From Lachnospiraceae bacterium (lineage in GTDB: Bacteria; Bacillota; Clostridia; Lachnospirales; Lachnospiraceae), in NCBI GenBank assembly GCA_022793195.1, contig JAAWCJ010000038.1:1-64000 (forward strand): DNA of 64,000 nt, given 5' to 3'. Position numbers and translations under genes: made by a program. This document shows, one piece after another, positions 53,354 through 61,773 of this stretch; within the stretch, counting starts at the first letter, position 1, and every line of letters begins with the position of its first letter. Under the pieces are notes generated by a model. The model saw only the letters and a list, made by a program, of their open reading frames with translations. It searched no databases and had not been told where the DNA came from.

Positions 53354-53998
53354 ATGGTAAAAAATGATGAAAAAAAGACATTAGGCGAAAAATTAAAGTC
53401 TGCACGGAAAAGCGCAGGACTTACACAGGAGCAGTTGGCAGAAAAGCTTTTAGTGTCACGGCAGGCAATTACGAAATGGGAAGCCGACAAAGGAATGCCC
53501 GATATAGAAAACCTGAAACAGCTTTCTAAACTCCTTGATATCAGTATTGATTATCTTCTTGATAGCGGAGAAAATATTGATTTGTCTGTTATGAGAGAAG
53601 AAATAAATCTTGATGATTATACTTATACTCGGAAATTTAAGGGGAGATGGAGCAAAAAGTCAGGTAAAAAGGATATGGTTGTGTTACAAAAGTACCCAAA
53701 TGCTGAAATACATGGTCTCTTAGGTAAGCAGATACTCACCAAAGGAGAGAAAATCATAGATAATGCAATAGGCTTTTTAACAAATGCACCATTTGGAATA
53801 CCAGAATTACTTAATGGCATCAAAAATACAGATAAAGAATTTTATCTTGTCAATCAATCGGACAAACAATTTTTTGTAATCGTGACCGATGAATTTATGG
53901 AAAGCAGACAGCTTGCTGAAAAAATTGCGGATAAGAAATTTTCGATTGGAAATTTTTCATTTGTTGATTGTGGTATCATTTCCACACAGTATCTTTAA
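53354..53998 (+). CDS. XRE-family helix-turn-helix protein with unknown C-terminal domain
   Basis: 214 aa. The N-terminal HTH_3 domain covers about 9-68 (GEKLKSARKSAGLTQEQLAE, SRQAITKWEADKGMP, DISIDYLLD). The rest (80-214) is a separate mixed alpha/beta domain (KFKGRWSKKSGKKDMVVLQKYPNAEI) that I cannot name. It follows the RM gene by 149 bp but has its own AGGAGG-like site; it might regulate it. Its 3' end overlaps the convergent AGCS gene by 23 bp. Confidence 0.8.
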   Translation: MVKNDEKKTLGEKLKSARKSAGLTQEQLAEKLLVSRQAITKWEADKGMPDIENLKQLSKLLDISIDYLLDSGENIDLSVMREEINLDDYTYTRKFKGRWSKKSGKKDMVVLQKYPNAEIHGLLGKQILTKGEKIIDNAIGFLTNAPFGIPELLNGIKNTDKEFYLVNQSDKQFFVIVTDEFMESRQLAEKIADKKFSIGNFSFVDCGIISTQYL

Positions 53999-55376
53999 TA
54001 CCGATATCTTCTCCGCGGAACGTGACAGGGCCGCCTTTTTTCTTTTGCTGTTCATAGTGGCGGAGCGCTTTTACGGCAATATTTCCCAGGAGGAAAATGA
54101 CGACGATATTGATGATGGCCATGAATCCCATGGTGATATCGGCCAGGTTCCACATCAGGGAAAAGTCTGCCTGCGCCCCCAGGAAAATAGCGATAATGCA
54201 GGTGACGCGGAAAATATTTAAGAGAATTTTGTTGTCCTTAATGAACAGGATGTTGGATTCTGCATAAAAATAGTTGCCAATCAGGCTGCTGAAGGCGAAA
54301 GCAAAGATGGAAAATGTAATAAAATGGATTCCCCAGCTTCCCACATTTGCACTGATGGCTGCCTGGACATAAGGGATGCCATCCATAACGCCGCTTTCGC
54401 CCTGGATACCGGAGACTAAAAGCATCATGGCAGTGCTGGAACAGATTAAAAGGGTGTCGATAAATACGGAAATGACTTGCACAAGCCCCTGTTTTACGGG
54501 ATGGTCCACTTCGGCGGAAGCGGAGGCGTTGGGTGCACTGCCCATACCGGCTTCGTTGGAAAACAGGCCTCGTTTGATACCAATGACAACGGCGCTGCCG
54601 GCCATGCCGCCAGCCATTGCCCGAAAATCAAAGGCATTTTTAAAAATAACGGCAAACACATGGGGAAGTTCCCCGATATGTGTAAGCATCGTAAAAAGTC
54701 CGATCAGAATATAAATAACGGCCATCACCGGAACCAACACGGATGTGATGAATCCGATGCGGTGGACGCCGCCCCAGATGACGGCGGCTGTCGCGGCAGC
54801 TAAAATGATACCGACCACCATCGGGAAATCGGTAGAGCTGTAATTGGGGATGTAATATTCAAGGGAAGAGGACATGTTAAAAGACTGCAACCCGTTGAAA
54901 CCATAGGCAAAACAGATGATCAGGGCAATGGAAAACAGAATTCCCAGCCATCGTTTGCCGAGGGCTTTCTGCATATAGTAGGACGGCCCGCCGCGAAAGT
55001 GGCCTCCGTCTTTCACCTTGTAAATTTGGGCCAGAGTACTTTCAATAAATGCCGAGGCGCCTCCGATGACGGCCATCAGCCACATCCAGAATACGGCGCC
55101 GGGTCCGCCGGCGGCAATGGCTGTCGCGATGCCTGCGATGTTTCCTGTGCCGACCCGGGAAGCTGTGGAGATCATCAGCGCCTGAAAAGAGGATACTTTC
55201 TTTTCTCCGTTTTTTCCTTCCGGGGCTTTCTCAAGCATGGAACGGATTCCGTCTTTTAAGAGGCGAATTTGTACCCCTTTTGTGCGGACGGTAAAATAGA
55301 TACCGACCCCCACCAGAAGAATCAGCAGAATATAGGTATACATGGCGTCGTTGATTGCAGTCAAAAAATCATTCAT
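53976..55376 (-). CDS. Sodium:alanine/glycine symporter, AGCS family
   Basis: 466 aa with about eleven membrane segments. AGCS features: ISTASRVGTGNIAGIATAIAAGGPGAVFWMW near 69-99 with the conserved Gly-rich loop, then GGPSYYMQKALG and GIKRGLFSNEAGMGSAPNASA near 265. It imports alanine or glycine with Na+. AAAGGAG precedes the ATG. It is convergent with the XRE gene, overlapping its end. Confidence 0.94.
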   Translation of the reverse strand: MNDFLTAINDAMYTYILLILLVGVGIYFTVRTKGVQIRLLKDGIRSMLEKAPEGKNGEKKVSSFQALMISTASRVGTGNIAGIATAIAAGGPGAVFWMWLMAVIGGASAFIESTLAQIYKVKDGGHFRGGPSYYMQKALGKRWLGILFSIALIICFAYGFNGLQSFNMSSSLEYYIPNYSSTDFPMVVGIILAAATAAVIWGGVHRIGFITSVLVPVMAVIYILIGLFTMLTHIGELPHVFAVIFKNAFDFRAMAGGMAGSAVVIGIKRGLFSNEAGMGSAPNASASAEVDHPVKQGLVQVISVFIDTLLICSSTAMMLLVSGIQGESGVMDGIPYVQAAISANVGSWGIHFITFSIFAFAFSSLIGNYFYAESNILFIKDNKILLNIFRVTCIIAIFLGAQADFSLMWNLADITMGFMAIINIVVIFLLGNIAVKALRHYEQQKKKGGPVTFRGEDIGIKDTVWK

Positions 55377-55474
55377 AGGATGTCTCCTTTCGATCTCTTC
55401 CCAAATAGTCTTTATTTATTGTAGCATGAAGAAAGCAAAAGGAGCAAGAAATATTGTTTGCCATTTGACGCTGA

Positions 55475-55879
55475 TTAAGTTTTTGCTGTACACCGTTCAA
55501 AAAACAACCCCAGGGCGAACCAGAAAGGCGCGAAGTCCAGACGGATCAGGCCGTCCACATTGAGTTTTGCCTGGCTGTAGTCCCAGGGGCAGCGCCCGGC
55601 CTTCCTGAGAAGCCATCCGGTACAGTATTCCGTAAAAAAAATCAGGCCCGTGTAAATACCACCGCGGCAGAAAGCGCTTTTTTGTAAAACCGGACTGTGG
55701 GCACAAAGAACTTGTTTAATGGGACCGATGGCGGCTGCCATGCCGTAAATGGGAAACATATACAGGGAGGTCTGTCCCATAAGCCGTTTATCATGATTTT
55801 TTGTACGTGCGATCAGGCTGCTGTAACACAGTTCGGCGGACCAACCTGCCAGTCCGCACTTGATAAAATTATTTTCCAT
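55475..55879 (-). CDS. Small CmpB/DUF1113-type membrane protein
   Basis: 134 aa, about four membrane segments. The C-terminal block EYCTGWLLRKAGRCPWDYS, then NVDGLIRLDFAPFWFALGL is the hallmark of the family annotated as putative ABC transporter permease (CmpB-like). The N-terminus GLAGWSAELCY and MFPIYG also fit. The start codon lacks a strong ribosome binding site, so the N-terminus is uncertain. No ABC partner nearby; function not known. Confidence 0.8.
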   Translation of the reverse strand: MENNFIKCGLAGWSAELCYSSLIARTKNHDKRLMGQTSLYMFPIYGMAAAIGPIKQVLCAHSPVLQKSAFCRGGIYTGLIFFTEYCTGWLLRKAGRCPWDYSQAKLNVDGLIRLDFAPFWFALGLFFERCTAKT

Positions 55880-55986
55880 GATACCAGTATGGGAAGCTTT
55901 CGGGAAAAATATGCTGCATACGACTCAGCCCTCAGGGATATTTTTAGCCGGAAGGAGAATTTTAATGGAATTGCAGGGCCGATTGT

Positions 55987-55994
55987 GCTATAAT
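55987..55994 (+). promoter_or_regulatory. Extended -10 element before the DUF3784 gene
   Basis: TGCTATAAT carries a consensus -10 at 55989-55994 with the TGn extension. No good -35 lies at 17 bp (only TGGAAT). Confidence 0.45.
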
Positions 55995-56037
55995 AATGCC
56001 GTTATCTGAGGGAATATGCGTTTCAGGGAGAGCTAAA

Positions 56038-56373
56038 ATGAAACTTTGCGACATACAGTACGGCCCTCAATGGGTCATATGGGTGGGTTTAGGAGTTTGC
56101 CTCTTAATGACAGTCCTGTTTTTTTCCGGAAAAGGCAGTGGTTTGATAGCCGGATTTAATACGATGCCGGAAAAAGAGAAAGCAAAATATGACCAAAAGA
56201 AATTATGCCGCGTTTATGGATTCGGCTTTGCTTTTCTGGACATTTTGATTTTAGTTATGGCATTGGGAGAAAATGTGCTTCCCGCATGGTTTGTCTATGT
56301 TGCGCTTGTGATGATTCTTGTGGATGTTGCCGGTATGATTTTTGTGGGAAGCGTAAAATGTAAAAGGCGGTAA
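56038..56373 (+). CDS. DUF3784 family small membrane protein
   Basis: 111 aa from the ATG at 56038, AGGGAGAG upstream. Three hydrophobic segments (about 13-32, 60-78, 83-102). The pattern GSGLIAGFNTMPEKEKAKYDQKKL after the first helix is the family signature (IAGYNTMPxxEKxxYD). Probably a membrane protein of unknown role, common in clostridia. Confidence 0.85.
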   Translation: MKLCDIQYGPQWVIWVGLGVCLLMTVLFFSGKGSGLIAGFNTMPEKEKAKYDQKKLCRVYGFGFAFLDILILVMALGENVLPAWFVYVALVMILVDVAGMIFVGSVKCKRR

Positions 56374-56479
56374 CCGTTGCGGCGGAAAGAGCGGAAACCT
56401 GACTCGGCCCATGACGAATGATGCAGACGAAAGAGAGCGTGTCTTTGTCAACCGGCGGGAAAAACGGAGAGGATAAAAC

Positions 56480-57790
56480 ATGAATTTTACAGAAGCGACG
56501 GATTATATCCATGAAATTACACAGACAAAAAAGATTTCCCTGGGGCTTTCCACCATGAAAGAACTATTATGCAGATTGGGAAATCCTCAGGATTCTTTGT
56601 CTTTTATCCATATCGCGGGAACCAATGGAAAGGGATCGACCCTGGCTTTTATCGCGTCGGTGTGTGCGGCGGCCGGATACCGGGTGGGACGGTACAATTC
56701 CCCGTCGGTTTTTTCTTATTGTGAAAAAATCCAGGTAAACGGAATTCCCATATCGGAAGAAGATGCCGCCAGGCTGATTACCAGAGTGAGGAAATCCGGC
56801 GAAGAGATGGAGGGGGAAGGATTATCCCATCCTACGGCTTTTGAAATGGAAACAGCCGTTTCTTTTTTGTATTTCAAGGAAAAAGGATGTGATCTGGTGG
56901 CCCTGGAGACGGGGATGGGAGGAGAGGGCGATGCTACCAATGTGGTGACGACAACGGTGTGCAGCGTTATTGCTTCCATCAGTATGGACCATATGCAGTT
57001 TTTAGGGAATACCCTGGAGGAAATCGCCAGAGTCAAGGGAGGGATTATTAAGGAAGGCCGCCCTACTGTTCTTTGCGGGCAAGGGGAAACAGTGACGGAG
57101 GTGATAAAAGAAATCTGTATGGAAAAACATTCTCCTCTTTGTGTGTCCTGTCCGGGGGAGGCCAAAGTCCTGGAGACAGGGATGGAAGGAACGGTATTTC
57201 ATTACGGACGGTTCCGGGAAATTAAAATTCCCCTGGCAGGGAAATATCAGATTATAAACGCCTGTACGGCCCTTGAAGTAGTTGAAATTCTCCGGGATTT
57301 GGGCTATGATATTGAAGAGAATGTAGTTTATGAGGGAATGGCTTCAGTGAAGTGGCCGGGCCGGTTTGAAAAGCTTTTGGACAAGCCGGTATTTGTCATT
57401 GACGGGGCACACAATCCGGAGGCGGCAAAACGGCTTCGGGACTCCCTGGAACTGTATTTTACAAATAAAAGAATGATTTATATAATGGGAATATTGGCAG
57501 ACAAGGATTACCGGAAAATCGTGGAACTCACAGCGCCCCTGGCGCAGTGGATTTATACGGTGACGCCGGAAAATCCCAGAGCGCTTTCAGGGGAAAAGCT
57601 TTCGGCCTGTATTGACGGACAGGCCGGTCGGATTGGATTTAAAGGAACTGTAGAAGCAAAAGAAAGCGTATCGGAGGCAGTGAGGGAAGCCCTTGTCCGG
57701 GCCGGGGAAGACGGCGTTATCGTAGCCTTCGGCTCCCTCTCTTATCTGGGAGGATTGTCAAAAGCCTTAAAGGAGAGTATCCATGATTGA
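56480..57790 (+). CDS. folC: Bifunctional dihydrofolate synthase / folylpolyglutamate synthase
   Basis: 436 aa Mur-ligase fold: ATP P-loop [10 protein letters not shown] (near 42-51), GRYNSPSV near 74, [12 protein letters not shown] near 144-155, and a C-terminal domain with DGAHNPEA near 311. It adds glutamate to dihydropteroate and then to folates. First gene of the folate operon; its end overlaps the folE start by 8 nt. Confidence 0.95.
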   Translation: MNFTEATDYIHEITQTKKISLGLSTMKELLCRLGNPQDSLSFIHIAGTNGKGSTLAFIASVCAAAGYRVGRYNSPSVFSYCEKIQVNGIPISEEDAARLITRVRKSGEEMEGEGLSHPTAFEMETAVSFLYFKEKGCDLVALETGMGGEGDATNVVTTTVCSVIASISMDHMQFLGNTLEEIARVKGGIIKEGRPTVLCGQGETVTEVIKEICMEKHSPLCVSCPGEAKVLETGMEGTVFHYGRFREIKIPLAGKYQIINACTALEVVEILRDLGYDIEENVVYEGMASVKWPGRFEKLLDKPVFVIDGAHNPEAAKRLRDSLELYFTNKRMIYIMGILADKDYRKIVELTAPLAQWIYTVTPENPRALSGEKLSACIDGQAGRIGFKGTVEAKESVSEAVREALVRAGEDGVIVAFGSLSYLGGLSKALKESIHD

Positions 57791-58337
57791 CAGAGCAAAG
57801 ATTGAAGCGGCTGTGCGCCTTATGCTGGAGGGAATCGGTGAGGATGTAAACAGGGAAGGGCTGATTGGGACCCCTGACAGGATTGCCAGGATGTGTGAGG
57901 AGATTTACGGAGGGACAGACGAAGAGGTGGCCGTACATCTTTCCAAAACATTTCCGGCTTCAGGCAATGAGATTGTGCTGGAAAAAGACATTGCCCTTTA
58001 TTCTATGTGTGAGCATCATTTGCTTCCGTTTTATGGAAAAGCCCATGTGGCTTATGTGCCCGATGGCCGGGTTGTGGGACTGAGCAAACTGGCCCGTACC
58101 GTAGAGGCGTTTGCCAGGCGCCCCCAGATTCAGGAGCAGCTTACAGCCCAGGTGGCAGATGCGCTGATGGAGCATTTGAACCCGAAGGGTTCCATGGTTG
58201 TCATTGAAGCAGAGCATATGTGTATGACTATGCGGGGAATCCGAAAACCGGGGGCGAAGACCATGACCTATGCCTGTCGCGGTGTATTTAAAGAAGACCC
58301 TATACTGTGTGAAAGAGTGTTTGCCATGATTCACTGA
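57783..58337 (+). CDS. folE: GTP cyclohydrolase I
   Basis: 184 aa. Zinc and active-site motifs: [13 protein letters not shown] (Cys and His near 74-78), [14 protein letters not shown] near 93, then [17 protein letters not shown] near 139-155 with the third ligand Cys and a conserved His. It turns GTP into dihydroneopterin triphosphate, the first folate step. It overlaps folC by 8 nt, so the two are translationally linked. Confidence 0.96.
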   Translation: MIDRAKIEAAVRLMLEGIGEDVNREGLIGTPDRIARMCEEIYGGTDEEVAVHLSKTFPASGNEIVLEKDIALYSMCEHHLLPFYGKAHVAYVPDGRVVGLSKLARTVEAFARRPQIQEQLTAQVADALMEHLNPKGSMVVIEAEHMCMTMRGIRKPGAKTMTYACRGVFKEDPILCERVFAMIH

Positions 58338-58374
58338 AAATTGAAGAAAGAGTTGGCCTCAGAACTTTCCGGAG

Positions 58375-58399
58375 GGGCTGTTGTATTTTGCAGCAGTCC
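58375..58399 (+). repeat. Short hairpin between folE and the HD gene
   Basis: GGGCTGTTGTA pairs with TGCAGCAGTCC through G-U pairs. It resembles the outermost arms of foldback element A (GGGCTGTTGCA / TGCAACAGCCC) and is followed by TTATTTTAT. It may reduce read-through into the rest of the operon. Confidence 0.5.
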
Positions 58400-58434
58400 T
58401 TATTTTATGGTATAGAAAATTGGAGGATGTATTT

Positions 58435-58917
58435 ATGAAGAGGGTGAATCAGATTATCCAGCATGAAGTATTTATCCGGGAGCTTAAGAAGCTTAACCGC
58501 CTGGAACGGGACCGGATGTATTGCCGCCATGATATTGAACATCTTTTGAGTGTGGCGCGGCTGGCTTATATCACGGCGCTGGAGGAAGGCCTTCCCCTGA
58601 AAAAAGATGTGATTTATGGGGCGGCATTGCTTCATGATATTGGGAGGGCCAGCCAGTATGAGACGGGGATTCCCCATGACCAGGCGGGGGCGCTCATTGC
58701 AGAAACAGTCCTTATGGATTGCGGGTTTGATGAAACGGAATGTGCGGAGATTTTAGGGGCCATAGGCCGCCACCGTTCCAAGGCTGCGGCAGAGGAGGAG
58801 ATTTTGGCAAAAGTCCTGTATCAGGCGGATAAGGCTTCCAGGGCATGTTTTGCCTGCAAAGCGCAGTCTGCCTGTGACTGGCCGGCGGAAAAAAAGAATT
58901 ACAGTGTGAAACGTTAG
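58435..58917 (+). CDS. HD-domain hydrolase in the folate operon
   Basis: 160 aa from the ATG at 58435, TGGAGGATG upstream. HD metal motif: RHDIEHLLSVARLA (His near 30-35) and LLHDIGR (His-Asp near 71-72), and a later Asp near 133 (YQADKAS), the normal HD set. Such phosphohydrolases act on nucleotides or phosphate esters. Its place between folE and folP suggests removing phosphate from dihydroneopterin triphosphate, a step with no other enzyme in this operon. The archaeal MptB, also HD, acts on a related pterin. A proposal from context. Confidence 0.75.
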   Translation: MKRVNQIIQHEVFIRELKKLNRLERDRMYCRHDIEHLLSVARLAYITALEEGLPLKKDVIYGAALLHDIGRASQYETGIPHDQAGALIAETVLMDCGFDETECAEILGAIGRHRSKAAAEEEILAKVLYQADKASRACFACKAQSACDWPAEKKNYSVKR

Positions 58918-58930
58918 ATGGAGGAATGGC

Positions 58931-59740
58931 ATGAGAATAGGAGACCGGGAGTTTCAAACAGGGACACACACTTACATTATGGGGATTCTCAATGTGACGC
59001 CGGATTCTTTTTCCGACGGCGGAAAATGGAACAATCTGGATGCGGCGCTTTTCCATGCGGAAGAGATGATAAGGGATGGGGCGGATATTATTGATATCGG
59101 AGGGGAGTCCACCAGGCCGGGTTATGGTTCCATCCTGCCGGATGGAGATGAAATCGCCAGGGTGCTGCCGGTCATTGAGGCGGTGAAGAGGCGGTTTGAT
59201 GTGCCCATTTCCATTGATACTTATAAAAGCGGCGTAGCAAAAGCGGCAGTAAAAGCCGGGGCCAGCCTGGTCAATGATATTTGGGGATGTAAATATGACC
59301 GGAGGATGGCAAAGGTAATTGCAGAGTCAGGGGTAGCCTGTTGTCTCATGCATAACCGGAAAGAGCCCCTTTACGAAAATTATCTGGAAGAAGTGAAGAC
59401 AGACCTTTTGGAGTCTGTGGACATTGTGAAAAAAGCAGGGGTGGCAGAGGACAAGATCATTTTGGATCCCGGTATGGGTTTTGGGAAGACTTATGAGCAC
59501 AACCTGTGCCTCATGAACCATCTGGAGATTTTAAAAGACCTTGGTTATCCGGTACTTTTAGGCACTTCTAGAAAGTCCATGATCGGCCTGACTTTAGACC
59601 TTCCGGCCACGGACAGGATGGAGGGAACCCTGGTGACTACTGTGATGGGAATTATGAAAGGCTGTGGATTTGTGCGGGTTCATGATGTGAAAGAAAATGC
59701 CAGGGCCATAAAAATGACAGAAGCGATTTTGCAGGCATAG
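58931..59740 (+). CDS. folP: Dihydropteroate synthase
   Basis: 269 aa TIM barrel. Signature 1 GILNVTPDSFSDGG (near 18-31), DIGGESTRPG (near 56-65), DTYKSGVAKAA near 97, NDIWG near 116, GMGFGKT near 180, GTSRKSMIG near 214 and RVHDV near 251. It joins dihydropterin pyrophosphate to p-aminobenzoate and is the sulfonamide target. Thirteen nt after the HD gene; a GGAGG site is present. Confidence 0.97.
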   Translation: MRIGDREFQTGTHTYIMGILNVTPDSFSDGGKWNNLDAALFHAEEMIRDGADIIDIGGESTRPGYGSILPDGDEIARVLPVIEAVKRRFDVPISIDTYKSGVAKAAVKAGASLVNDIWGCKYDRRMAKVIAESGVACCLMHNRKEPLYENYLEEVKTDLLESVDIVKKAGVAEDKIILDPGMGFGKTYEHNLCLMNHLEILKDLGYPVLLGTSRKSMIGLTLDLPATDRMEGTLVTTVMGIMKGCGFVRVHDVKENARAIKMTEAILQA

Positions 59741-59770
59741 CCATTGTCTGCGGAAACGGAAGGGGACGCA

Positions 59771-60601
59771 ATGGATAAAATTATCATTCGGAATCTGGAA
59801 GTATTCGCCAATCACGGTGTATTTCCGGAAGAAAACAAACTGGGGCAAAAATTTCTGGTGAGCGCAGAGCTTCTGTGCGATACGGAGAAGGCAGGACGGA
59901 CGGACGAACTGGCTTATTCCATTCATTATGGGCTGGTGGCGGAGGAGATTACCTCCTATATGAAAGCCCACACAAAAAAGCTCATTGAAGCGGCGGCGGA
60001 GGAAGTGGCGGAGCATCTGCTTCTTATGTTTCCGCTGATGAGGGGGATTATTCTGGAAGTACAGAAGCCCTGGGCGCCGGTGGGCCTTCCCCTGGAAACC
60101 GTTTCCGTGAAAATTGAGCGGGGATGGCATAAGGCTTATGTGGCTTTTGGCTCCAATATGGGGGACAAAAAGGGCCATATTGAAGCGGGAATCCAGGCTC
60201 TCAGAGAAGACAGGCGGATTCGTATGGGAAAAATCTCCGATATGATCGTCACAAAACCTTACGGTGGCGTGGAGCAGGATGATTTTCTGAATGGCTGCCT
60301 GGAGTTGGATACCCTCCTTTCCCCCTATGAACTTCTGGAAGTGCTTCATAGGGTGGAGCAGCAGGAAAAGCGGGAACGGCTGGTCCACTGGGGGCCGCGG
60401 ACGCTGGATTTGGATCTTCTTTTTTATGAGAATGAGATTTTGGAGTCGAAGGAACTGGCAGTGCCCCATCCGGAGCTGGAAAAACGGTTATTTGTCCTGG
60501 AACCGCTGTCACAGATTGCACCTTACAAGGTTCATCCTGTGGTTGGAAAGCGGGTAAAGACGCTTCTGGAGGAGCTTTTGGAAAAAACGACGGAGGATTA
60601 A
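59771..60601 (+). CDS. folBK: Fused dihydroneopterin aldolase and HPPK (FolB-FolK)
   Basis: 276 aa from the ATG at 59771 (AAGGGGAC upstream). Residues 1-120: FolB aldolase (NLEVFANHGVFPEENKLGQ, then the conserved Tyr region and KPWAPVG). Residues about 125-276: FolK (YVAFGSNMGDKKGHI near 129, NGCLELDT, WGPRTLDLDLLFY near 210-222 with the Mg2+-binding Asp pair). One protein would make 6-hydroxymethyl-dihydropterin and its pyrophosphate, feeding FolP directly upstream. Confidence 0.95.
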   Translation: MDKIIIRNLEVFANHGVFPEENKLGQKFLVSAELLCDTEKAGRTDELAYSIHYGLVAEEITSYMKAHTKKLIEAAAEEVAEHLLLMFPLMRGIILEVQKPWAPVGLPLETVSVKIERGWHKAYVAFGSNMGDKKGHIEAGIQALREDRRIRMGKISDMIVTKPYGGVEQDDFLNGCLELDTLLSPYELLEVLHRVEQQEKRERLVHWGPRTLDLDLLFYENEILESKELAVPHPELEKRLFVLEPLSQIAPYKVHPVVGKRVKTLLEELLEKTTED

Positions 60602-60609
60602 GGCTGGGA

Positions 60610-61773
60610 ATGGATTTAAATGAGATCAGAAAAGAAATCGACGGAATTGACAGGGAACTGGTGCAGAAATTTGAAAAACGCATGGAACTGTGCCGGGAAG
60701 TGGCGGAGTATAAAATAAAAACAGGGATGCAGGTCCTTGACAGGAAGAGGGAGACAGAAAAGCTTGCTGCCATTTCCGAAATGGCCGGCTCAGAGCTTGG
60801 CCGCTATGGGGTCCGTGAGCTTTTTACACAGATCATGTCCATCAGCAGAAAGCTTCAGTATCAGCTTTTAGCCGATAAAGGCGTGATCACCGGGCTTCCT
60901 TTTGAGATGGTGCCCAATCTTCAGAAATCCCGGGCAAAGGTGGTATATCAGGGGGTGGAAGGGGCTTACAGCCACGCGGCGGCTCTTCAGTTTTTTGGTG
61001 AGCGGGCAAAGCTTTTCCATGCGAAAACCTGGGACGATGCCATGAAAGCCATCTGCGCCGGAACCGCAGATTTCGCGGTGCTGCCCATTGAGAATTCTTC
61101 GGCAGGGAGTGTGTCGGATGTTTACGACCTGCTTGTGAAATTTGACAATTATATTGTGGGAGAAACTTATGTGAAGGTGGATCATGTGCTTCTTGGGCTT
61201 CCTGAGGCGGAGATTTCAGATGTTAAGCTGGTTTATTCCCATCCCCAGGGACTGATGCAGTGCAGCACTTATCTGGATGAGCATAAAGACTGGGCAAAGC
61301 ACAGCACAGACAATACGGCCCTTTCCGCCAGCCAGGTGCGGGAGGCCGGGGATAAGGCCTGTGCGGCCATTGCCAGTGAGATGGCGGGGCAGCTTTATGG
61401 CCTTAAAGTCCTTGACAGGAACGTGATGAACCACAGGGGAAATACCACCAGGTTTATTGTGGTGGCCAGCAGGAAACTTTATGAGGCTTCCTCCAATAAA
61501 ATCAGTATCTGTTTTGAAACAAGGCATGAAAACGCGGCTCTTTATAATATGCTGTCCCATCTGACCTATAATGGGCTTAATATGCTGAAGTTAGAGTCCA
61601 GGCCCATCATGGGAAGGCCCTGGGAATTTCGGTTTTTTGTGGATTTTGAGGGAAACCTGGGGGATGCGGGAGTAAAGAATGCACTGAGGGGAATTCTGGA
61701 AGAAGCCAATTATTTCAGAATCCTGGGAAATTATTATACAGACAAGGGAAGGAATGTCAATGAAAATCAATGA
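60610..61773 (+). CDS. pheA: Bifunctional chorismate mutase / prephenate dehydratase
   Basis: 387 aa: AroQ-type chorismate mutase (1-85, EIRKEIDGIDRELVQKFEKR), prephenate dehydratase (about 112-290, VVYQGVEGAYSHAAA and the catalytic TRF in GNTTRFIVV near 277), and C-terminal ACT domain (about 300-375) with ESRPIMGRPWEF, the Phe-binding ESRP motif. It makes phenylpyruvate and is feedback-inhibited by Phe in relatives. It is 9 nt after folBK and overlaps the next gene by 14 nt. Confidence 0.95.
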   Translation: MDLNEIRKEIDGIDRELVQKFEKRMELCREVAEYKIKTGMQVLDRKRETEKLAAISEMAGSELGRYGVRELFTQIMSISRKLQYQLLADKGVITGLPFEMVPNLQKSRAKVVYQGVEGAYSHAAALQFFGERAKLFHAKTWDDAMKAICAGTADFAVLPIENSSAGSVSDVYDLLVKFDNYIVGETYVKVDHVLLGLPEAEISDVKLVYSHPQGLMQCSTYLDEHKDWAKHSTDNTALSASQVREAGDKACAAIASEMAGQLYGLKVLDRNVMNHRGNTTRFIVVASRKLYEASSNKISICFETRHENAALYNMLSHLTYNGLNMLKLESRPIMGRPWEFRFFVDFEGNLGDAGVKNALRGILEEANYFRILGNYYTDKGRNVNENQ

